64,000 nt of DNA from Pseudomonas zanjanensis (GCF_014268745.2 NZ_JABWRB020000001.1:2480001-2544000); one strand, 5' to 3'; positions 1 to 11,335 are shown, numbered from the stretch's first letter. The notes: generated by a model not told the origin, from the letters alone. Translations and numbers: made by a program.

Positions 1-86
1 GTGTTCCAACACTGCCAGAAAGGCAGATGAGCTTTTGTGTTTTGTGGGTGTTCCAACACTGCCAGAAAGGCAGATGAGCTTTTGTG
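1..86. repeat. Tandem direct repeat of a 39-bp hairpin-bearing unit
   Basis: Positions 1-39 and 48-86 are identical, giving a 47-bp period. Each copy contains two small inverted repeats (GTGTT/AACAC and CTGCC/GGCAG), and the second is followed by a short T-rich run, so each copy could act as a weak terminator for a gene lying left of the window. The second copy runs directly into a REP element. The array may continue beyond the window edge. Confidence 0.7.
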
Positions 87-217
87 GCGAGGGAGCTTGC
101 TCCCGCTGGGTTGCGAAGCGACCCTAAAACCTGCTGGCGCGGTGTGTCAGATGGATTGAGTTGTTGCTGTTGGGGCCGCTTCGCAGCCCAGCGGGAGCAA
201 GCTCCCTCGCCACAGGG
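83..217. repeat. REP pair (BIME), GCGAGGGAGC class
   Basis: Two inverted copies of the REP core (TGTGGCGAGGGAGCTTGC and its complement) flank a spacer of about 50 bp. This is the typical REP doublet of fluorescent pseudomonads. It lies just past the 3' end of the leftward nirQOP unit. Confidence 0.85.
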
Positions 218-231
218 GGGAATGTCGGGCG

Positions 232-477
232 TCAGAGCGCGAACGAGATCGCAATCGCCAGCACCACCGCCCAGCTCAACACCAACCACCGCCACAACCG
301 CGGCGCATGGCGCAGCTCCATGAAACCGTCGGCGATCAGCCAGGCCTTGGTCACCGCGACCGCCAGGATGGCGATGGACACCAGCCCGCTGGCGGCGATC
401 TGACCGAGGGCGACGGTGCCGCTGCTCAGCACGGCCAGCGCCATCCAGCAGGCAATCAAGACACGGGAAGCCGACAT
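232..477 (-). CDS. nirP: NirP/NorF-like small membrane protein
   Basis: An 81-residue, very hydrophobic protein with two or three predicted membrane segments. It is the last gene of the leftward nirQ-nirO-nirP unit and resembles the small subunit-IV-like (NorF/NirP) proteins found after NirO/NorE. An accessory role in nitric oxide or nitrite respiration is inferred from this context. I chose the ATG at 477 because GGAGG lies 5 bp before it; the in-frame GTG at 483 overlaps that ribosome binding site. The gap to nirO is 12 bp, so the two are cotranscribed. No catalytic motif is visible. Confidence 0.75.
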   Translation of the reverse strand: MSASRVLIACWMALAVLSSGTVALGQIAASGLVSIAILAVAVTKAWLIADGFMELRHAPRLWRWLVLSWAVVLAIAISFAL

Positions 478-489
478 GAGCACCTCCGC

Positions 490-1074
490 TCAATCAAGGA
501 TGTAGACCACCGGGAACAACAGCACCCAGACCAGATCGACCATATGCCAATACAACACGCCGGACTCCAACCCGCTGTGTTCCTGCGCACCGTAGCGCCG
601 ACGTAGGCAACCCTCGGCCAGCCAGGCAAGGATCACCATGCCCAGCAACACATGGAGGAAATGAAACGCGGTGAGGATCCAGTACAAGGTGAAGAACGTG
701 TCGTGCTCCATCCCCAGCCCGTTCGCCAAGAGATGGGCATACTCCGTGAGTTTGATCGCCACATAACCGCAAGCGAGCAACAACGCCCCGCACAACAACA
801 GCGCGGCTCGACGCGGCCGGTCCTGCCTGACTTGCTCCTGGGCCAGGGCGGCGAACAGGCCGGCGGTGAGCAAGCTGAGGGTCATCGCCAGGCCCGTGGA
901 CCGGTCCAGCAACTGCCGGCCCTCGCTGAACATCTGCGGGTGCAACGCCTGGGCAACGGTGAACGCCAGGATCAACAGCGCGAACACCGACAACTCGGCG
1001 AGGATGAAAAACCACATCGCCAGATCCCCGGGCAACCGCCGGGACACGCCAGCGGTTTCAGCCGAAGTGGACAT
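490..1074 (-). CDS. nirO: NirO/NorE, cytochrome c oxidase subunit III-like protein
   Basis: A 194-residue polytopic membrane protein of the heme-copper oxidase subunit III family, with about five hydrophobic helices, a LPGDLAMW start to the first helix, and the family pattern FHFLHVLLG near residue 140. In denitrifiers this gene (norE/nirO) supports the nitric oxide reductase branch and is not itself catalytic. It overlaps the 3' end of nirQ, so translation is probably coupled. An ATG at 1083 is an alternative start; I preferred 1074, where a weak GGA lies upstream. The order nirQ-nirO-nirP matches P. aeruginosa. Confidence 0.85.
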   Translation of the reverse strand: MSTSAETAGVSRRLPGDLAMWFFILAELSVFALLILAFTVAQALHPQMFSEGRQLLDRSTGLAMTLSLLTAGLFAALAQEQVRQDRPRRAALLLCGALLLACGYVAIKLTEYAHLLANGLGMEHDTFFTLYWILTAFHFLHVLLGMVILAWLAEGCLRRRYGAQEHSGLESGVLYWHMVDLVWVLLFPVVYILD

Positions 1075-1861
1075 CGACCACATCCATCAACGCGGCAACG
1101 GTCTGCGGGTCGTCACTCAACGGCTCGGCCAGGCAGGCCAGGCAGGCTTGGCGCGGGTCCATGCCGGAGCCGATCATGCGCGCGGCGAAAATCAGCAGGC
1201 GCGTCGAGGCGACTTCCTCCAGGTCATGCTGATCGAGCCGGCGCAGCGCTTGCCCCAATCGCACCACCTGGGCCGCCAGGGCCAGATCAACCCCCGCCTC
1301 GCGGGCGACGATGCGTTCTTCATCGGCCACCGCCGGATAACCAAAGCGCATCGCCACGAAACGCTGGCGCGTACTGGGTTTCATACCCTTGAGCAGGTTC
1401 TGGTAACCGGGGTTGTAGGACACCACCAACATGAACGACGGCGGCGCCTGCAGCACTTCGCCGGTGCGCTCCAGGTACAACTGCCGCCGATCATCGGCCA
1501 AGGGGTGCAGCACCACCGCCGTGTCCTGGCGCGCCTCGACCACCTCATCCAGATAACAGATGCCGCCCTCGCGCACGGCCCGGGTCAAGGGGCCGTCCTG
1601 CCACCAGGTGCCTTGGGCGCCGATCAGGTGACGCCCCACCAGGTCGGCCGCACTCAAGTCATCGTGGCAAGCGACGGTGTACAGCGGCAGTTTCAGGCGG
1701 TGGGCCATGTGCTGGACGAAACGGGTCTTGCCGCAGCCGGTGGGGCCTTTGATCAGCACCGGCATGCCGTGATGCCAGGCTTGTTCGAACATCGCCTGCT
1801 CGTTGTCCTGGGGTTGATAAAAGGGTTCGTCGGGGTGCTGCAAAGTGTGGATAGCGTTCAT
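1058..1861 (-). CDS. nirQ: NirQ, AAA+ MoxR-type ATPase for denitrification
   Basis: A 267-residue AAA+ ATPase of the NirQ/NorQ/CbbQ family. Walker A GPTGCGKT is at about 39-46 and Walker B ICYLDEV near 105. The family activates nitric oxide reductase, probably by remodelling it or helping metal insertion, in the cytoplasm next to the inner membrane. I chose the ATG at 1861 over the upstream in-frame ATG at 1942, because starting there would carry the coding region into the DNR box promoter area. It is divergent from nirS and shares its intergenic region. Confidence 0.93.
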   Translation of the reverse strand: MNAIHTLQHPDEPFYQPQDNEQAMFEQAWHHGMPVLIKGPTGCGKTRFVQHMAHRLKLPLYTVACHDDLSAADLVGRHLIGAQGTWWQDGPLTRAVREGGICYLDEVVEARQDTAVVLHPLADDRRQLYLERTGEVLQAPPSFMLVVSYNPGYQNLLKGMKPSTRQRFVAMRFGYPAVADEERIVAREAGVDLALAAQVVRLGQALRRLDQHDLEEVASTRLLIFAARMIGSGMDPRQACLACLAEPLSDDPQTVAALMDVVDVHFG

Positions 1862-1874
1862 GGCGAGGGCCTGA

Positions 1875-3740
<1,866 letters not shown>

Positions 3741-3764
3741 GCCCCATCAATAAGAGGAAAAACC

Positions 3765-4073
3765 ATGAAGCCTATTCTGATCGCACTGGCCTTGACGGCC
3801 GCCTACAGCCTGCCGGCCTTGGCGCAAGACGGCCCGACCCTGTTCAAGAGCAAGCCCTGCGCGGCCTGTCACTCCATCGACACCAAGGTGGTGGGCCCGG
3901 CGCTCAAGGAAGTCGCGGCGAAAAACGCCGGCGTCGCGGGGGCCGAGGCGGTACTGGCCAAACACATCAAGGAAGGGACGCAAGGCAACTGGGGACCGAT
4001 GCCGATGCCGGCCAACCCGGTGACAGAGGAAGAAGCCAAGATCCTCGCGGCGTGGGTCTTGACCCTTAAATAA
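3765..4073 (+). CDS. nirM: Cytochrome c551 NirM
   Basis: A 102-residue periplasmic cytochrome that delivers electrons to NirS. Residues 1-20 form a signal peptide (cleavage after ALA), heme motif CAACH is at 32-36, and the distal methionine lies in GPMPMP near 79-81. The ATG at 3765 has GAGGAA about 6 bp upstream, and the gap from nirS is 24 bp. A REP doublet follows, which may shield the nirSM message from 3' decay and favour high levels of these two proteins. Confidence 0.97.
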   Translation: MKPILIALALTAAYSLPALAQDGPTLFKSKPCAACHSIDTKVVGPALKEVAAKNAGVAGAEAVLAKHIKEGTQGNWGPMPMPANPVTEEEAKILAAWVLTLK

Positions 4074-4096
4074 CTGGGCAGGATCTGCCTGATGCC

Positions 4097-4222
4097 TGTG
4101 GCGAGGGAGCTTGCTCCCGCTGGGCTGCGAAGCGGCCCCAAATAGCAACCTGACGACTCGCTGTGTCAGGCAAACCCAAGGGGCTGCTGCGCAGCCCAGC
4201 GGGAGCAAGCTCCCTCGCCACA
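4097..4222. repeat. REP pair between nirM and nirC
   Basis: Two inverted REP cores of the GCGAGGGAGC class fill the nirM-nirC gap. It is a BIME inside an operon, so it may reduce readthrough or stabilise the nirSM RNA. Confidence 0.85.
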
Positions 4223-4253
4223 AAAGCCGTGCAATTTTGTTCAGGAGGACGTC

Positions 4254-4583
4254 ATGGAACGACACCACTTCACCACCTCGATAACCACCCTCCTCTTCGT
4301 TTTCTCCTCCTGCGTGCTGGCCGCTCCCGACAGCCGGCGCCAGGCCCAACTGCAACACCTGCTGGACCAGGATTGCGGCGCCTGCCACGGCCTGTACCTG
4401 ACCGGTGGCCTCGGCCCGCCCCTGACCCACGAAGCCCTGGCCGGAAAATCCCGCGACAGTCTCATCGCCACCGTCACCCTCGGCCGGCCCGGCAGCGCCA
4501 TGCCCGGTTGGGCCGCGCTGCTCGAACCCGACGACATCCGCTGGCTGGTGGACCGGCTCCTTCAAGGAAAACCCGCCCCATGA
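4254..4583 (+). CDS. nirC: Cytochrome c55X NirC
   Basis: A 109-residue exported c-type cytochrome with a signal peptide to about residue 24 (cleavage after VLAA) and heme motif CGACH at 41-45. NirC can donate electrons to NirS and supports heme d1 maturation. The ATG at 4254 has AGGAGG 5 bp upstream. The 3' end overlaps nirF by four bases (ATGA), so translation is coupled. Confidence 0.95.
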   Translation: MERHHFTTSITTLLFVFSSCVLAAPDSRRQAQLQHLLDQDCGACHGLYLTGGLGPPLTHEALAGKSRDSLIATVTLGRPGSAMPGWAALLEPDDIRWLVDRLLQGKPAP

Positions 4584-5758
4584 TCCGTTCTATCCTGTCC
4601 TCCACGGCCATCGCCCTGCTGCTCTGCGGTTGCGCCCAGACACCGTTGCGCGGCACCGGCGATTTGGGCGTGGTGGTGGAACGCGCCAGCGGCAGCCTGC
4701 AAATCATCGAAAGTGACACCCGCACCGCCCTGGGCCGTGTCGAAGGCCTGGGCGACCTGTCCCACGCCTCGGTGGTGTTCTCCCGCGACCAGCGCTACGC
4801 CTATGTATTCGGTCGCGACGGTGGCCTGAGCAAAGTCGACCTGCTGGGCGCACAAATCGAGCGGCGGATCATCCAGGGCGGCAACAGCATCGGCGGCGCA
4901 ATCAGCCAGGACGGCAAGCTGATCGCTGTCTCCAACTACGAGCCCGGCGGCGTCAAGGTATTCGATGCCCAGACCCTGGAACAGGTCGCCGACATCCCGG
5001 CCACGCCATTGCCCGGCGGCCAGAAACGTTCACGCGTGGTCGGCTTGGTGGATGCACCGGGACAACGCTTCGTGTTCAGCCTGTTCGACACCGGCGAGAT
5101 CTGGACCGCCGACTTCAGCCAGGGCCTCACCCCGCGCATCGAGCGTTTCACCGCCATCGGCCAGCAACCCTACGACGCCCTGATCACCCCCGACGGGCGT
5201 CATTACATGGCCGGGCTGTTCGGCGAGGACGGCATGGCCCAGCTCGACCTATGGCACCCGGAACGCGGCGTGAAACGGCTGCTCGGGCACTACGGACGCG
5301 GCCAGGACAAGTTGCCGGTGTACAAGATGCCGCATCTGGAAGGCTGGGCCATGGCCGACCAACAAGCCTTCGTACCCGCCGTCGGGCATCACCAGGTGTT
5401 GGTGATGAATGCCCAGGACTGGCAGCAGACCGACGCCATCGCCGTGGCCGGCCAACCGGTGTTTGTCACGGCGCGACCAGATGGCCGGCAACTGTGGGTC
5501 AACTTCGCTTATCCGGACAACGACCGCGTCCAGGTCATCGACACCCAGACCCACGCCATCGTCGCCGACCTACGGCCAGGCCCGGCGGTGCTGCACATGG
5601 AATTCACCGCACGGGGTGACCAGTTGTGGCTGTCCGTCCGGGACGGTGGCGAGGTCCAGGTCTGGAACCCGTATCGGCTCGAACGCCTGGGCAGCCTACC
5701 GGCCCTGAGCCCGAGCGGGATTTTCTTCAGCAGTCGCGCGCACAAGTCGGGGTACTGA
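4580..5758 (+). CDS. nirF: NirF, heme d1 biosynthesis protein (dihydro-heme d1 dehydrogenase)
   Basis: A 392-residue protein with the d1-type beta-propeller fold of NirS but no heme c motif. The N-terminus is a lipoprotein signal with lipobox LCGC and acylated Cys18, so it is probably anchored at the inner membrane facing the periplasm. NirF is known to act at the last step of heme d1 synthesis, forming the acrylate double bond. The start is fixed by the ATGA overlap with nirC. Confidence 0.95.
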   Translation: MIRSILSSTAIALLLCGCAQTPLRGTGDLGVVVERASGSLQIIESDTRTALGRVEGLGDLSHASVVFSRDQRYAYVFGRDGGLSKVDLLGAQIERRIIQGGNSIGGAISQDGKLIAVSNYEPGGVKVFDAQTLEQVADIPATPLPGGQKRSRVVGLVDAPGQRFVFSLFDTGEIWTADFSQGLTPRIERFTAIGQQPYDALITPDGRHYMAGLFGEDGMAQLDLWHPERGVKRLLGHYGRGQDKLPVYKMPHLEGWAMADQQAFVPAVGHHQVLVMNAQDWQQTDAIAVAGQPVFVTARPDGRQLWVNFAYPDNDRVQVIDTQTHAIVADLRPGPAVLHMEFTARGDQLWLSVRDGGEVQVWNPYRLERLGSLPALSPSGIFFSSRAHKSGY

Positions 5759-5760
5759 CC

Positions 5761-6219
5761 ATGGCACCCAGCTCACTGGCCCGGCGCCTGATCGATCGAT
5801 TCCAGCATGGCCTGCCGTTGTGCGCCGAGCCCTATCGGGCCATGGCCGAGACCCTGGGCTGCAGCGAAGCCCAGGTCATCGATTGCCTGCACCACCTGCA
5901 CGTGGCCGGGACCTTATCGCGGGTCGGCCCGGTGTTCGAACACACCCGCGCCGGGGCCAGCACCCTCGTCGCCCTGGCGGTGCCCGAAGACCGCCTGCAC
6001 CAGGTGGCGGCACGCGTCAGCCAATACCCGGAAGTCAATCACAACTATGCCCGGGAACATCGCTACAACCTCTGGTTCGTGCTGACCGGCCCCAACCGGG
6101 CGCACCTGGACAACATCCTCCAAGAACTGGAACACGACACCGGCCTCACGCCCCTGGACCTGCCCATGCTCACCGCCTACCGCATCGACCTGGGCTTTGC
6201 CCTGGAGGCCACCCCATGA
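5761..6219 (+). CDS. nirD: NirD, siroheme decarboxylase subunit
   Basis: A 152-residue AsnC/Lrp-like protein: an N-terminal winged helix (about 5-55) followed by a RAM-like domain containing [15 protein letters not shown], typical of NirD/NirG. With NirL, NirG and NirH it converts siroheme to 12,18-didecarboxysiroheme in heme d1 synthesis, in the cytoplasm. The start lies 2 bp after the nirF stop, and the 3' end overlaps nirL by ATGA. Confidence 0.92.
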   Translation: MAPSSLARRLIDRFQHGLPLCAEPYRAMAETLGCSEAQVIDCLHHLHVAGTLSRVGPVFEHTRAGASTLVALAVPEDRLHQVAARVSQYPEVNHNYAREHRYNLWFVLTGPNRAHLDNILQELEHDTGLTPLDLPMLTAYRIDLGFALEATP

Positions 6220-6728
6220 AAAACGCCCTGAGCGAACAACAGTCACTGGCCTTGCGCCGTCTGCTGGAAACCGGCCTGCCCCTGACATCCCGTCCCTTCC
6301 AGGCCTTGGCCGAACAGATCGAGGCCAGCGAGCCACAAGTGCTCGAACAGGTGCAGCGCTGGCATGAACAGGGGCTGTTCCGTCGTGTCGGCCTGGTGGT
6401 CAACCATCGCGCCTTGGGGTTTGCCGCTAACGCCATGCTGGTGCTGGATGTGCCGGACGCCCTGGTCGATGAAGTCGGCCGGCGCCTCGGCCAGGCCCCG
6501 GGCATCAGCCTTTGCTACCAGCGTCCACGGCGCCTGCCCCAGTGGCAATACAACCTGTTCTGCATGATCCACGGACGCCAGCGTGACCGCGTCGAGGCCC
6601 AGGTCCAGGCGCTGCTGGAAGAACACCTGCTGGACGACCTGCCGCACCAACTGCTGTTCAGCACGCACCTGTTCAAGCAATGCGGCGGACGTTTCTCCGC
6701 ACCGGTCGGAGCCCGTAGCGATGGATGA
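6216..6728 (+). CDS. nirL: NirL, siroheme decarboxylase subunit
   Basis: A 170-residue paralogue of NirD with the same Lrp-like layout and the motif [18 protein letters not shown], which groups with the NirL/NirH type. It takes part in decarboxylating siroheme. It is coupled by overlaps at both ends: ATGA with nirD and 8 bp with nirG. Confidence 0.92.
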   Translation: MKNALSEQQSLALRRLLETGLPLTSRPFQALAEQIEASEPQVLEQVQRWHEQGLFRRVGLVVNHRALGFAANAMLVLDVPDALVDEVGRRLGQAPGISLCYQRPRRLPQWQYNLFCMIHGRQRDRVEAQVQALLEEHLLDDLPHQLLFSTHLFKQCGGRFSAPVGARSDG

Positions 6729-7164
6729 CCTCGACCGGCGCCTGATCAATCGCCTGCAATTGGGCCTGCCACTGGTCCGTCACCCTTGGCAGGCCCTGGC
6801 CGAGGAACTGGACAGCAATGCGACTGAACTGCTCGACCGCCTGCATGAACTGCTCAACGACGGCGTACTGACCCGCTTCGGCCCGATGTTCGACATCGAT
6901 CGCCTGGGCGGTGCGTTCACCCTGGCGGCACTGGCGGTGCCCGAGTCGCACTTCGAAACCATCGCCGAGCTGCTCGCGGACATGCCCGAAGTCGCCCACA
7001 ACTACCGCCGCGAACACACCTGGAACATGTGGTTCGTGCTCGCCTGCCCCAGCGAACAGGCGATCAACGACGCCCTCCTGCGCATCGAGCACCTGACCGG
7101 CCTGGTGCCGCTGAACCTGCCCAAAGAGGAGACCTACCATGTCGGCCTGTACTTCCCCGTCTGA
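6721..7164 (+). CDS. nirG: NirG, siroheme decarboxylase subunit
   Basis: A 147-residue Lrp-like protein, closest in pattern to NirD here ([18 protein letters not shown]). It is one of the four siroheme decarboxylase components. The ATG at 6721 overlaps the end of nirL by 8 bp, and the 3' end overlaps nirH by 26 bp, which supports a tightly packed operon. Confidence 0.92.
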   Translation: MDDLDRRLINRLQLGLPLVRHPWQALAEELDSNATELLDRLHELLNDGVLTRFGPMFDIDRLGGAFTLAALAVPESHFETIAELLADMPEVAHNYRREHTWNMWFVLACPSEQAINDALLRIEHLTGLVPLNLPKEETYHVGLYFPV

Positions 7165-7708
7165 GTCGTTGTGGCAAGCACCGCCACGGCTGGATGAAAC
7201 GCCCTTGGCCCTGCGCCTGGTGGAACTGACCCAGGCCGGCCTGCCCTTGCTCGAAGACCCCTGGGCCTGGCTGGCCGAACAACTGGGCTTGAGCGTGGAA
7301 TCCACCATTGACCTGCTCAAGCGTTTGCAGGCCGAAGGCGCGATCCGGCGCATCGCCGCCGTGCCCAATCACTATCGCCTGGGTTATCGCCACAACGGCA
7401 TGACGGTGTGGGACGTGGCCGATGCCGATATCGCACGCCTCGGCGCCCTGCTGGGAGCACAGCCCTTTGTCAGCCACTGCTATCGGCGCCCGCGCCGGCC
7501 CGGTTGGCGCTACAACCTGTTCGCCATGGTCCATGGCCGCAGCCGCGAAGAAATCGACAGCTACCGCGAACACCTGCGCTACCTGCTGGGGGACGCCTGC
7601 GCCGCCGACGACATGCTGGTGAGCAGCCGCATCCTGAAAAAAACCGGCCTGCGGCTGTCGCCTGTGGGAGCAAAGCTTGCTCGCGAAGCAGGGGCGTCGG
7701 TTTTATGA
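7139..7708 (+). CDS. nirH: NirH, siroheme decarboxylase subunit with REP-encoded C-terminus
   Basis: A 189-residue Lrp-like protein with the NirL/NirH motif CYRRPRRPGWRYNLFAM. It is the fourth component of siroheme decarboxylation. After the expected end of the fold (RILKKTGLRL) there is a tail of about 18 residues (SPVGAKLAREAGASVL region) translated directly from a REP element at 7663-7689. A REP seems to have landed at the 3' end, and the frame now stops just past it. The core fold is intact, so function is probably kept. Confidence 0.92.
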   Translation: MSACTSPSESLWQAPPRLDETPLALRLVELTQAGLPLLEDPWAWLAEQLGLSVESTIDLLKRLQAEGAIRRIAAVPNHYRLGYRHNGMTVWDVADADIARLGALLGAQPFVSHCYRRPRRPGWRYNLFAMVHGRSREEIDSYREHLRYLLGDACAADDMLVSSRILKKTGLRLSPVGAKLAREAGASVL

Positions 7709-7765
7709 AGGATCGCATCGGTTTCATCGCGGGCAAGCCTTGCTCCCACCAAGCCTTGCTCCCAC
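7663..7765. repeat. REP elements overlapping the nirH 3' end and the nirH-nirJ gap
   Basis: A REP of the TGTGGGAGC class at 7663-7689 lies inside the nirH reading frame. An inverted copy follows at about 7726-7750, and a 15-bp piece (AAGCCTTGCTCCCAC) is repeated directly after it. The nirJ start lies 11 bp further on. Confidence 0.8.
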
Positions 7766-7775
7766 GGAGCGACTT

Positions 7776-8954
7776 ATGTTGAGGATCAGCCATTACCTGC
7801 GGGCCCTGGCCGGGCATTGCCCCGCCCCACGCGTCGCGCCACCGGGCAGCCAGCGCCCGCCGGTGGTGATCTGGAACTTGCTCAGGCGTTGCAACCTGAC
7901 CTGCAAGCACTGTTATGCAACATCCGCCGACAGCGTGTTTCGCGATGAACTGGACACTGCGGCGGCGCAACAGGTCATCGACGACCTGCATGATGCCGGT
8001 GTGCGCGTGCTGATCCTGTCCGGCGGCGAACCCTTGCTGCGCGACGATCTGTTCCAGCTCAGCGCCTATGCTCGCGACAAAGGCTTTTTCCTGGCCCTGT
8101 CCACCAATGGCACATTGATCGACGCCACCAACATCGAACTGATTGCCGCGGCGAACTTCGACTACGTCGGCATCAGCATCGATGGCCTGGAAGCGACCCA
8201 CGATGAATTCCGCCAGCTCAAGGGCAGTTTCGCCAGCTCCATGGCGGCCATCCGGCTCTGCCGCGAGCAAGGGATCCGGGTCGGATTGCGCACCACCCTC
8301 ACCCAGCAAAACCATGCCCAGCTGCCACGATTGCTGGACTTGATGGATGAATACGACGTACAGAAATTCTACCTGTCGCACCTCAACTACAGCGGCCGCG
8401 GCAAGCGCAGTCGCAAGCTCGATGCCCAGCAGCAGATGAGCCGCGAGGCCATGGACTTGATCTTCGAAAGGGCCTGGCGCGACATCGAACAGGGCCGCGA
8501 CAGTGATTTCGTCAGCGGCAACAACGATGCCGATGCGATCCTCTTGCTGCACTGGGTATCCCGGCGCTTGCCCCAGCACTACGCCGCATTGGAGCAGATG
8601 CTGCGGGCCTGGGGCGGCAATGCCTCGGGCAGCGGCATTGCCAACATCGACAATACCGGCGAGGTCCACCCCGATACCTACTGGTGGCAGCACTCGGTGG
8701 GCAACGTGCGCCAGACACCGTTCAAGACCCTCTGGTCAGAGCGCCCCGACGCCCTGCTCTTGAAGCTGCGCGAACACCCCCGGGCCGTGGGCGGCCGCTG
8801 CGGGCAATGCCGATGGCTGGACATCTGCAACGGCAATACCCGCACCCGCGCCTGGGCCGACGGCGACCTGTGGGGCCAGGACCCCGGCTGCCACCTCAGC
8901 GATGACGAAATTGGCCTGCACCCGATCCCCAGCGTTGCGCTGCCCTGCGCCTGA
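7776..8954 (+). CDS. nirJ: NirJ, radical SAM heme d1 biosynthesis enzyme
   Basis: A 392-residue radical SAM/SPASM-type protein. The SAM-cluster motif CNLTCKHC is at 39-46, a glycine motif LSGGEPLL follows, and a C-terminal cysteine cluster (CGQCRWLDIC) would bind an auxiliary Fe-S centre. NirJ removes the propionate side chains of didecarboxysiroheme and replaces them with oxo groups. The ATG at 7776 has GGAG 7 bp upstream, provided by sequence next to the REP. Confidence 0.96.
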   Translation: MLRISHYLRALAGHCPAPRVAPPGSQRPPVVIWNLLRRCNLTCKHCYATSADSVFRDELDTAAAQQVIDDLHDAGVRVLILSGGEPLLRDDLFQLSAYARDKGFFLALSTNGTLIDATNIELIAAANFDYVGISIDGLEATHDEFRQLKGSFASSMAAIRLCREQGIRVGLRTTLTQQNHAQLPRLLDLMDEYDVQKFYLSHLNYSGRGKRSRKLDAQQQMSREAMDLIFERAWRDIEQGRDSDFVSGNNDADAILLLHWVSRRLPQHYAALEQMLRAWGGNASGSGIANIDNTGEVHPDTYWWQHSVGNVRQTPFKTLWSERPDALLLKLREHPRAVGGRCGQCRWLDICNGNTRTRAWADGDLWGQDPGCHLSDDEIGLHPIPSVALPCA

Positions 8955-8994
8955 TGAACCGACGGCGAACCTGATACCGAACCAAGGAAGTCCC

Positions 8995-9837
8995 ATGCCT
9001 GCCTCCATCGTTTTGCCCGCTGCCCTGCAATCGCCCTTCAGACCGGGCGAGGTCGCCCTGGTCGGCGCCGGCCCCGGTGACCCGGGCCTGTTGACCTTGC
9101 GCGCCTGGAGCCTGTTGCTACAGGCCGACGCGGTGGTCTACGACCGCTTGATCAGCGCGCAATTGCTCAGCCTGATTCCACTCGCGTGCGCCCGGCATTA
9201 CGTCGGCAAGGCCGCCGGCTGCCACAGCCTGCCCCAACCACAGATCAACGAACTGCTGGCCGACCTGGCCGACCAGGGACAACGGGTGGTGCGGCTCAAG
9301 GGCGGCGATCCGTTCATCTTCGGTCGCGGCGCCGAGGAACTGGAGTATCTGCTGGCGCGGGGTATCGATTGCCAAATCGTGCCTGGTATCACCGCCGCGG
9401 CCGGTTGCAGCACTTACGCCGGCATTCCCTTGACCCATCGCGACCTGGTCAACTCCTGCCGTTTCATCACCGGTCATTTGCAACGCGAAGGCGACTTGAA
9501 CTTGCCTTGGCAAAGCCTGGCGGATGACAGCCAGACCCTGGTGTTCTACATGGGCTTGTCGAACCTCGGCACCATTGCCACGCAGTTGATCGCGGCGGGC
9601 CTGGCGGCTGATACGCCGGCGGCGTTGATCAGCAACGGCACGCGCCCCGACCAGCAGGTCCTGCGCGGTACTCTCCAGCAACTGCCGGAGCTGGCGAAGG
9701 CGTGCGCCGAAGGCCTGCCGACCTTGACGGTGATCGGCAAGGTGGTTGGCTTGTTTGCCCATCAGGTATTGGAGCATCCGGCCCGCCTGCACCCGGCCCT
9801 ACCGCTCCAGCCAAATATCGCGAGGGTCGCCTCATGA
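8995..9837 (+). CDS. nirE: NirE, S-adenosylmethionine:uroporphyrinogen III methyltransferase
   Basis: A 280-residue SUMT/CobA-family enzyme that makes precorrin-2 for the heme d1 branch. The family motifs are present: VGAGPGDPGLLTLRA at 21-35, VVRLKGGDPFIFGRG and PGITAAAGCSTYAGIPLTHR. The ATG at 8995 has AAGGAAG 5 bp upstream. It overlaps nirN by four bases (ATGA). Confidence 0.96.
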   Translation: MPASIVLPAALQSPFRPGEVALVGAGPGDPGLLTLRAWSLLLQADAVVYDRLISAQLLSLIPLACARHYVGKAAGCHSLPQPQINELLADLADQGQRVVRLKGGDPFIFGRGAEELEYLLARGIDCQIVPGITAAAGCSTYAGIPLTHRDLVNSCRFITGHLQREGDLNLPWQSLADDSQTLVFYMGLSNLGTIATQLIAAGLAADTPAALISNGTRPDQQVLRGTLQQLPELAKACAEGLPTLTVIGKVVGLFAHQVLEHPARLHPALPLQPNIARVAS

Positions 9838-11330
9838 GAATCGGCTGGCTTGCCCCATTGCTGTGGATCGGCACTGTCCACGGCGCCACGGTGCCGGAAC
9901 CGGACCTGGCGTCTGCCGAACAGACCTACCAGCAACACTGCCAGCAGTGCCACGGGGTCAATCGCATCGGTGCTGCCGGGCCGGCACTGTTGCCGCAAAG
10001 CCTGAGTCGGATCAAGCCCGACGAAATCCGCCAGGTGATCACCCATGGACGCCCGGCCAGCCAGATGGCGGCGTTCGGCGCAGTGCTGACGTCTGCGCAG
10101 ATCGATGGCCTGACCCACTACCTTCAACGTCCGCCCGCCGTTGAACCGACCTGGAGCGAGGACGACACCCGCCGCAGTCATCGCCTGCTGGCGGATGTCG
10201 CCAGCCTGCCCGATAAACCCCAGCATCACGCTGATCCGCTGAACCTGTTCGTGGTGGTGGAGGCTGGCGATCATCACGTCGATATTGTCGACGGCGATCG
10301 CTTCGAGGTCCTGGCGCGCTTCGCTTCACACTTTGCGCTGCATGGCGGACCGAAATTTTCCCCGGACGGACGCTTCGTCTATTTCGCCTCCCGGGACGGC
10401 TGGATCAGCCTGTATGACCTGCACAACCTCACGCTGATCGCCGAGGTGCGGGCCGGGCTCAATACCCGCAACCTGGCGGTGAGCAAGGACGGGCGCTGGG
10501 TGCTGGTGGGCAACACCCTGCCGGGCAATGTGGTGGTGCTGGATGCCCGCGATCTGTCACTGGTCAAGACCGTTGCAACGGTGGGCCTGAACGGCCAGCC
10601 GTCGCGGGTCAGTGCGGTGTATACCGCGCCGCCGCGCAACAGCTTCATCGTGGCCTTGAAAGACGTGAAAGAGGTCTGGGAACTGTCCAGCGGACCGAAC
10701 CCGGACTTCGTGCCCCGACGGATCGAGGCCGAGGATTACCTCGATGATTTTTCCTTCTCGCCCGATTACCGGCAGTTGCTCGCCACCTCCCGCAAGGCCC
10801 AGGGCGGCCAGGTGATCGACCTCGACACCGGGCGGATCGTCACTGACATCGCGCTGCCGGGCATGCCACACCTGGGCTCGGGGACCTATTGGAAACGCGA
10901 TGGGCACTGGGTGTTCGCCACGCCCAACATCAGCAAGGGATTGATCTCGGTGATCGATTTCGACACCTGGAAAGTCATCAAGCAGATCCCCACGCTGGGG
11001 CCGGGTTTCTTCCTGCGCAGTCACGCCAACTCCCGCTACGCCTGGACCGATGTGTTCTTCGGCCCGGACAACGATGCCATCCACCTGATCGACAAACAGA
11101 CCCTGGAAATCGCCCACACCCTGCGGCCCATGCCCGGCAAGACCGCCGCCCACGTCGAGTTCACCCGCGATGGCCGCTACCTGCTGTTGAGCATCTGGGA
11201 TAGCGATGGCGCGCTGATCGTCTACGACAGCAACACCCTCGAGGAAATCAAGCGACTGCCCATGAACAAGCCTTCGGGCAAGTACAACGTCGGCAACAAG
11301 ATCGAGTTTGCCGAGGGGACGTCGCACTGA
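9834..11330 (+). CDS. nirN: NirN, d1-binding c-type cytochrome
   Basis: A 498-residue periplasmic paralogue of NirS with a signal peptide to about 17, heme motif CQQCH at 36-40 and a d1 propeller. NirN has little nitrite reductase activity; it binds heme d1 and hands it to NirS during maturation. The start is fixed by the ATGA overlap with nirE. It is the last gene of the nir operon, followed by a hairpin (GGGGCTGATGCGCAGCCCC) and REP elements. Confidence 0.95.
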   Translation: MRIGWLAPLLWIGTVHGATVPEPDLASAEQTYQQHCQQCHGVNRIGAAGPALLPQSLSRIKPDEIRQVITHGRPASQMAAFGAVLTSAQIDGLTHYLQRPPAVEPTWSEDDTRRSHRLLADVASLPDKPQHHADPLNLFVVVEAGDHHVDIVDGDRFEVLARFASHFALHGGPKFSPDGRFVYFASRDGWISLYDLHNLTLIAEVRAGLNTRNLAVSKDGRWVLVGNTLPGNVVVLDARDLSLVKTVATVGLNGQPSRVSAVYTAPPRNSFIVALKDVKEVWELSSGPNPDFVPRRIEAEDYLDDFSFSPDYRQLLATSRKAQGGQVIDLDTGRIVTDIALPGMPHLGSGTYWKRDGHWVFATPNISKGLISVIDFDTWKVIKQIPTLGPGFFLRSHANSRYAWTDVFFGPDNDAIHLIDKQTLEIAHTLRPMPGKTAAHVEFTRDGRYLLLSIWDSDGALIVYDSNTLEEIKRLPMNKPSGKYNVGNKIEFAEGTSH

Positions 11331-11335
11331 AAAAA

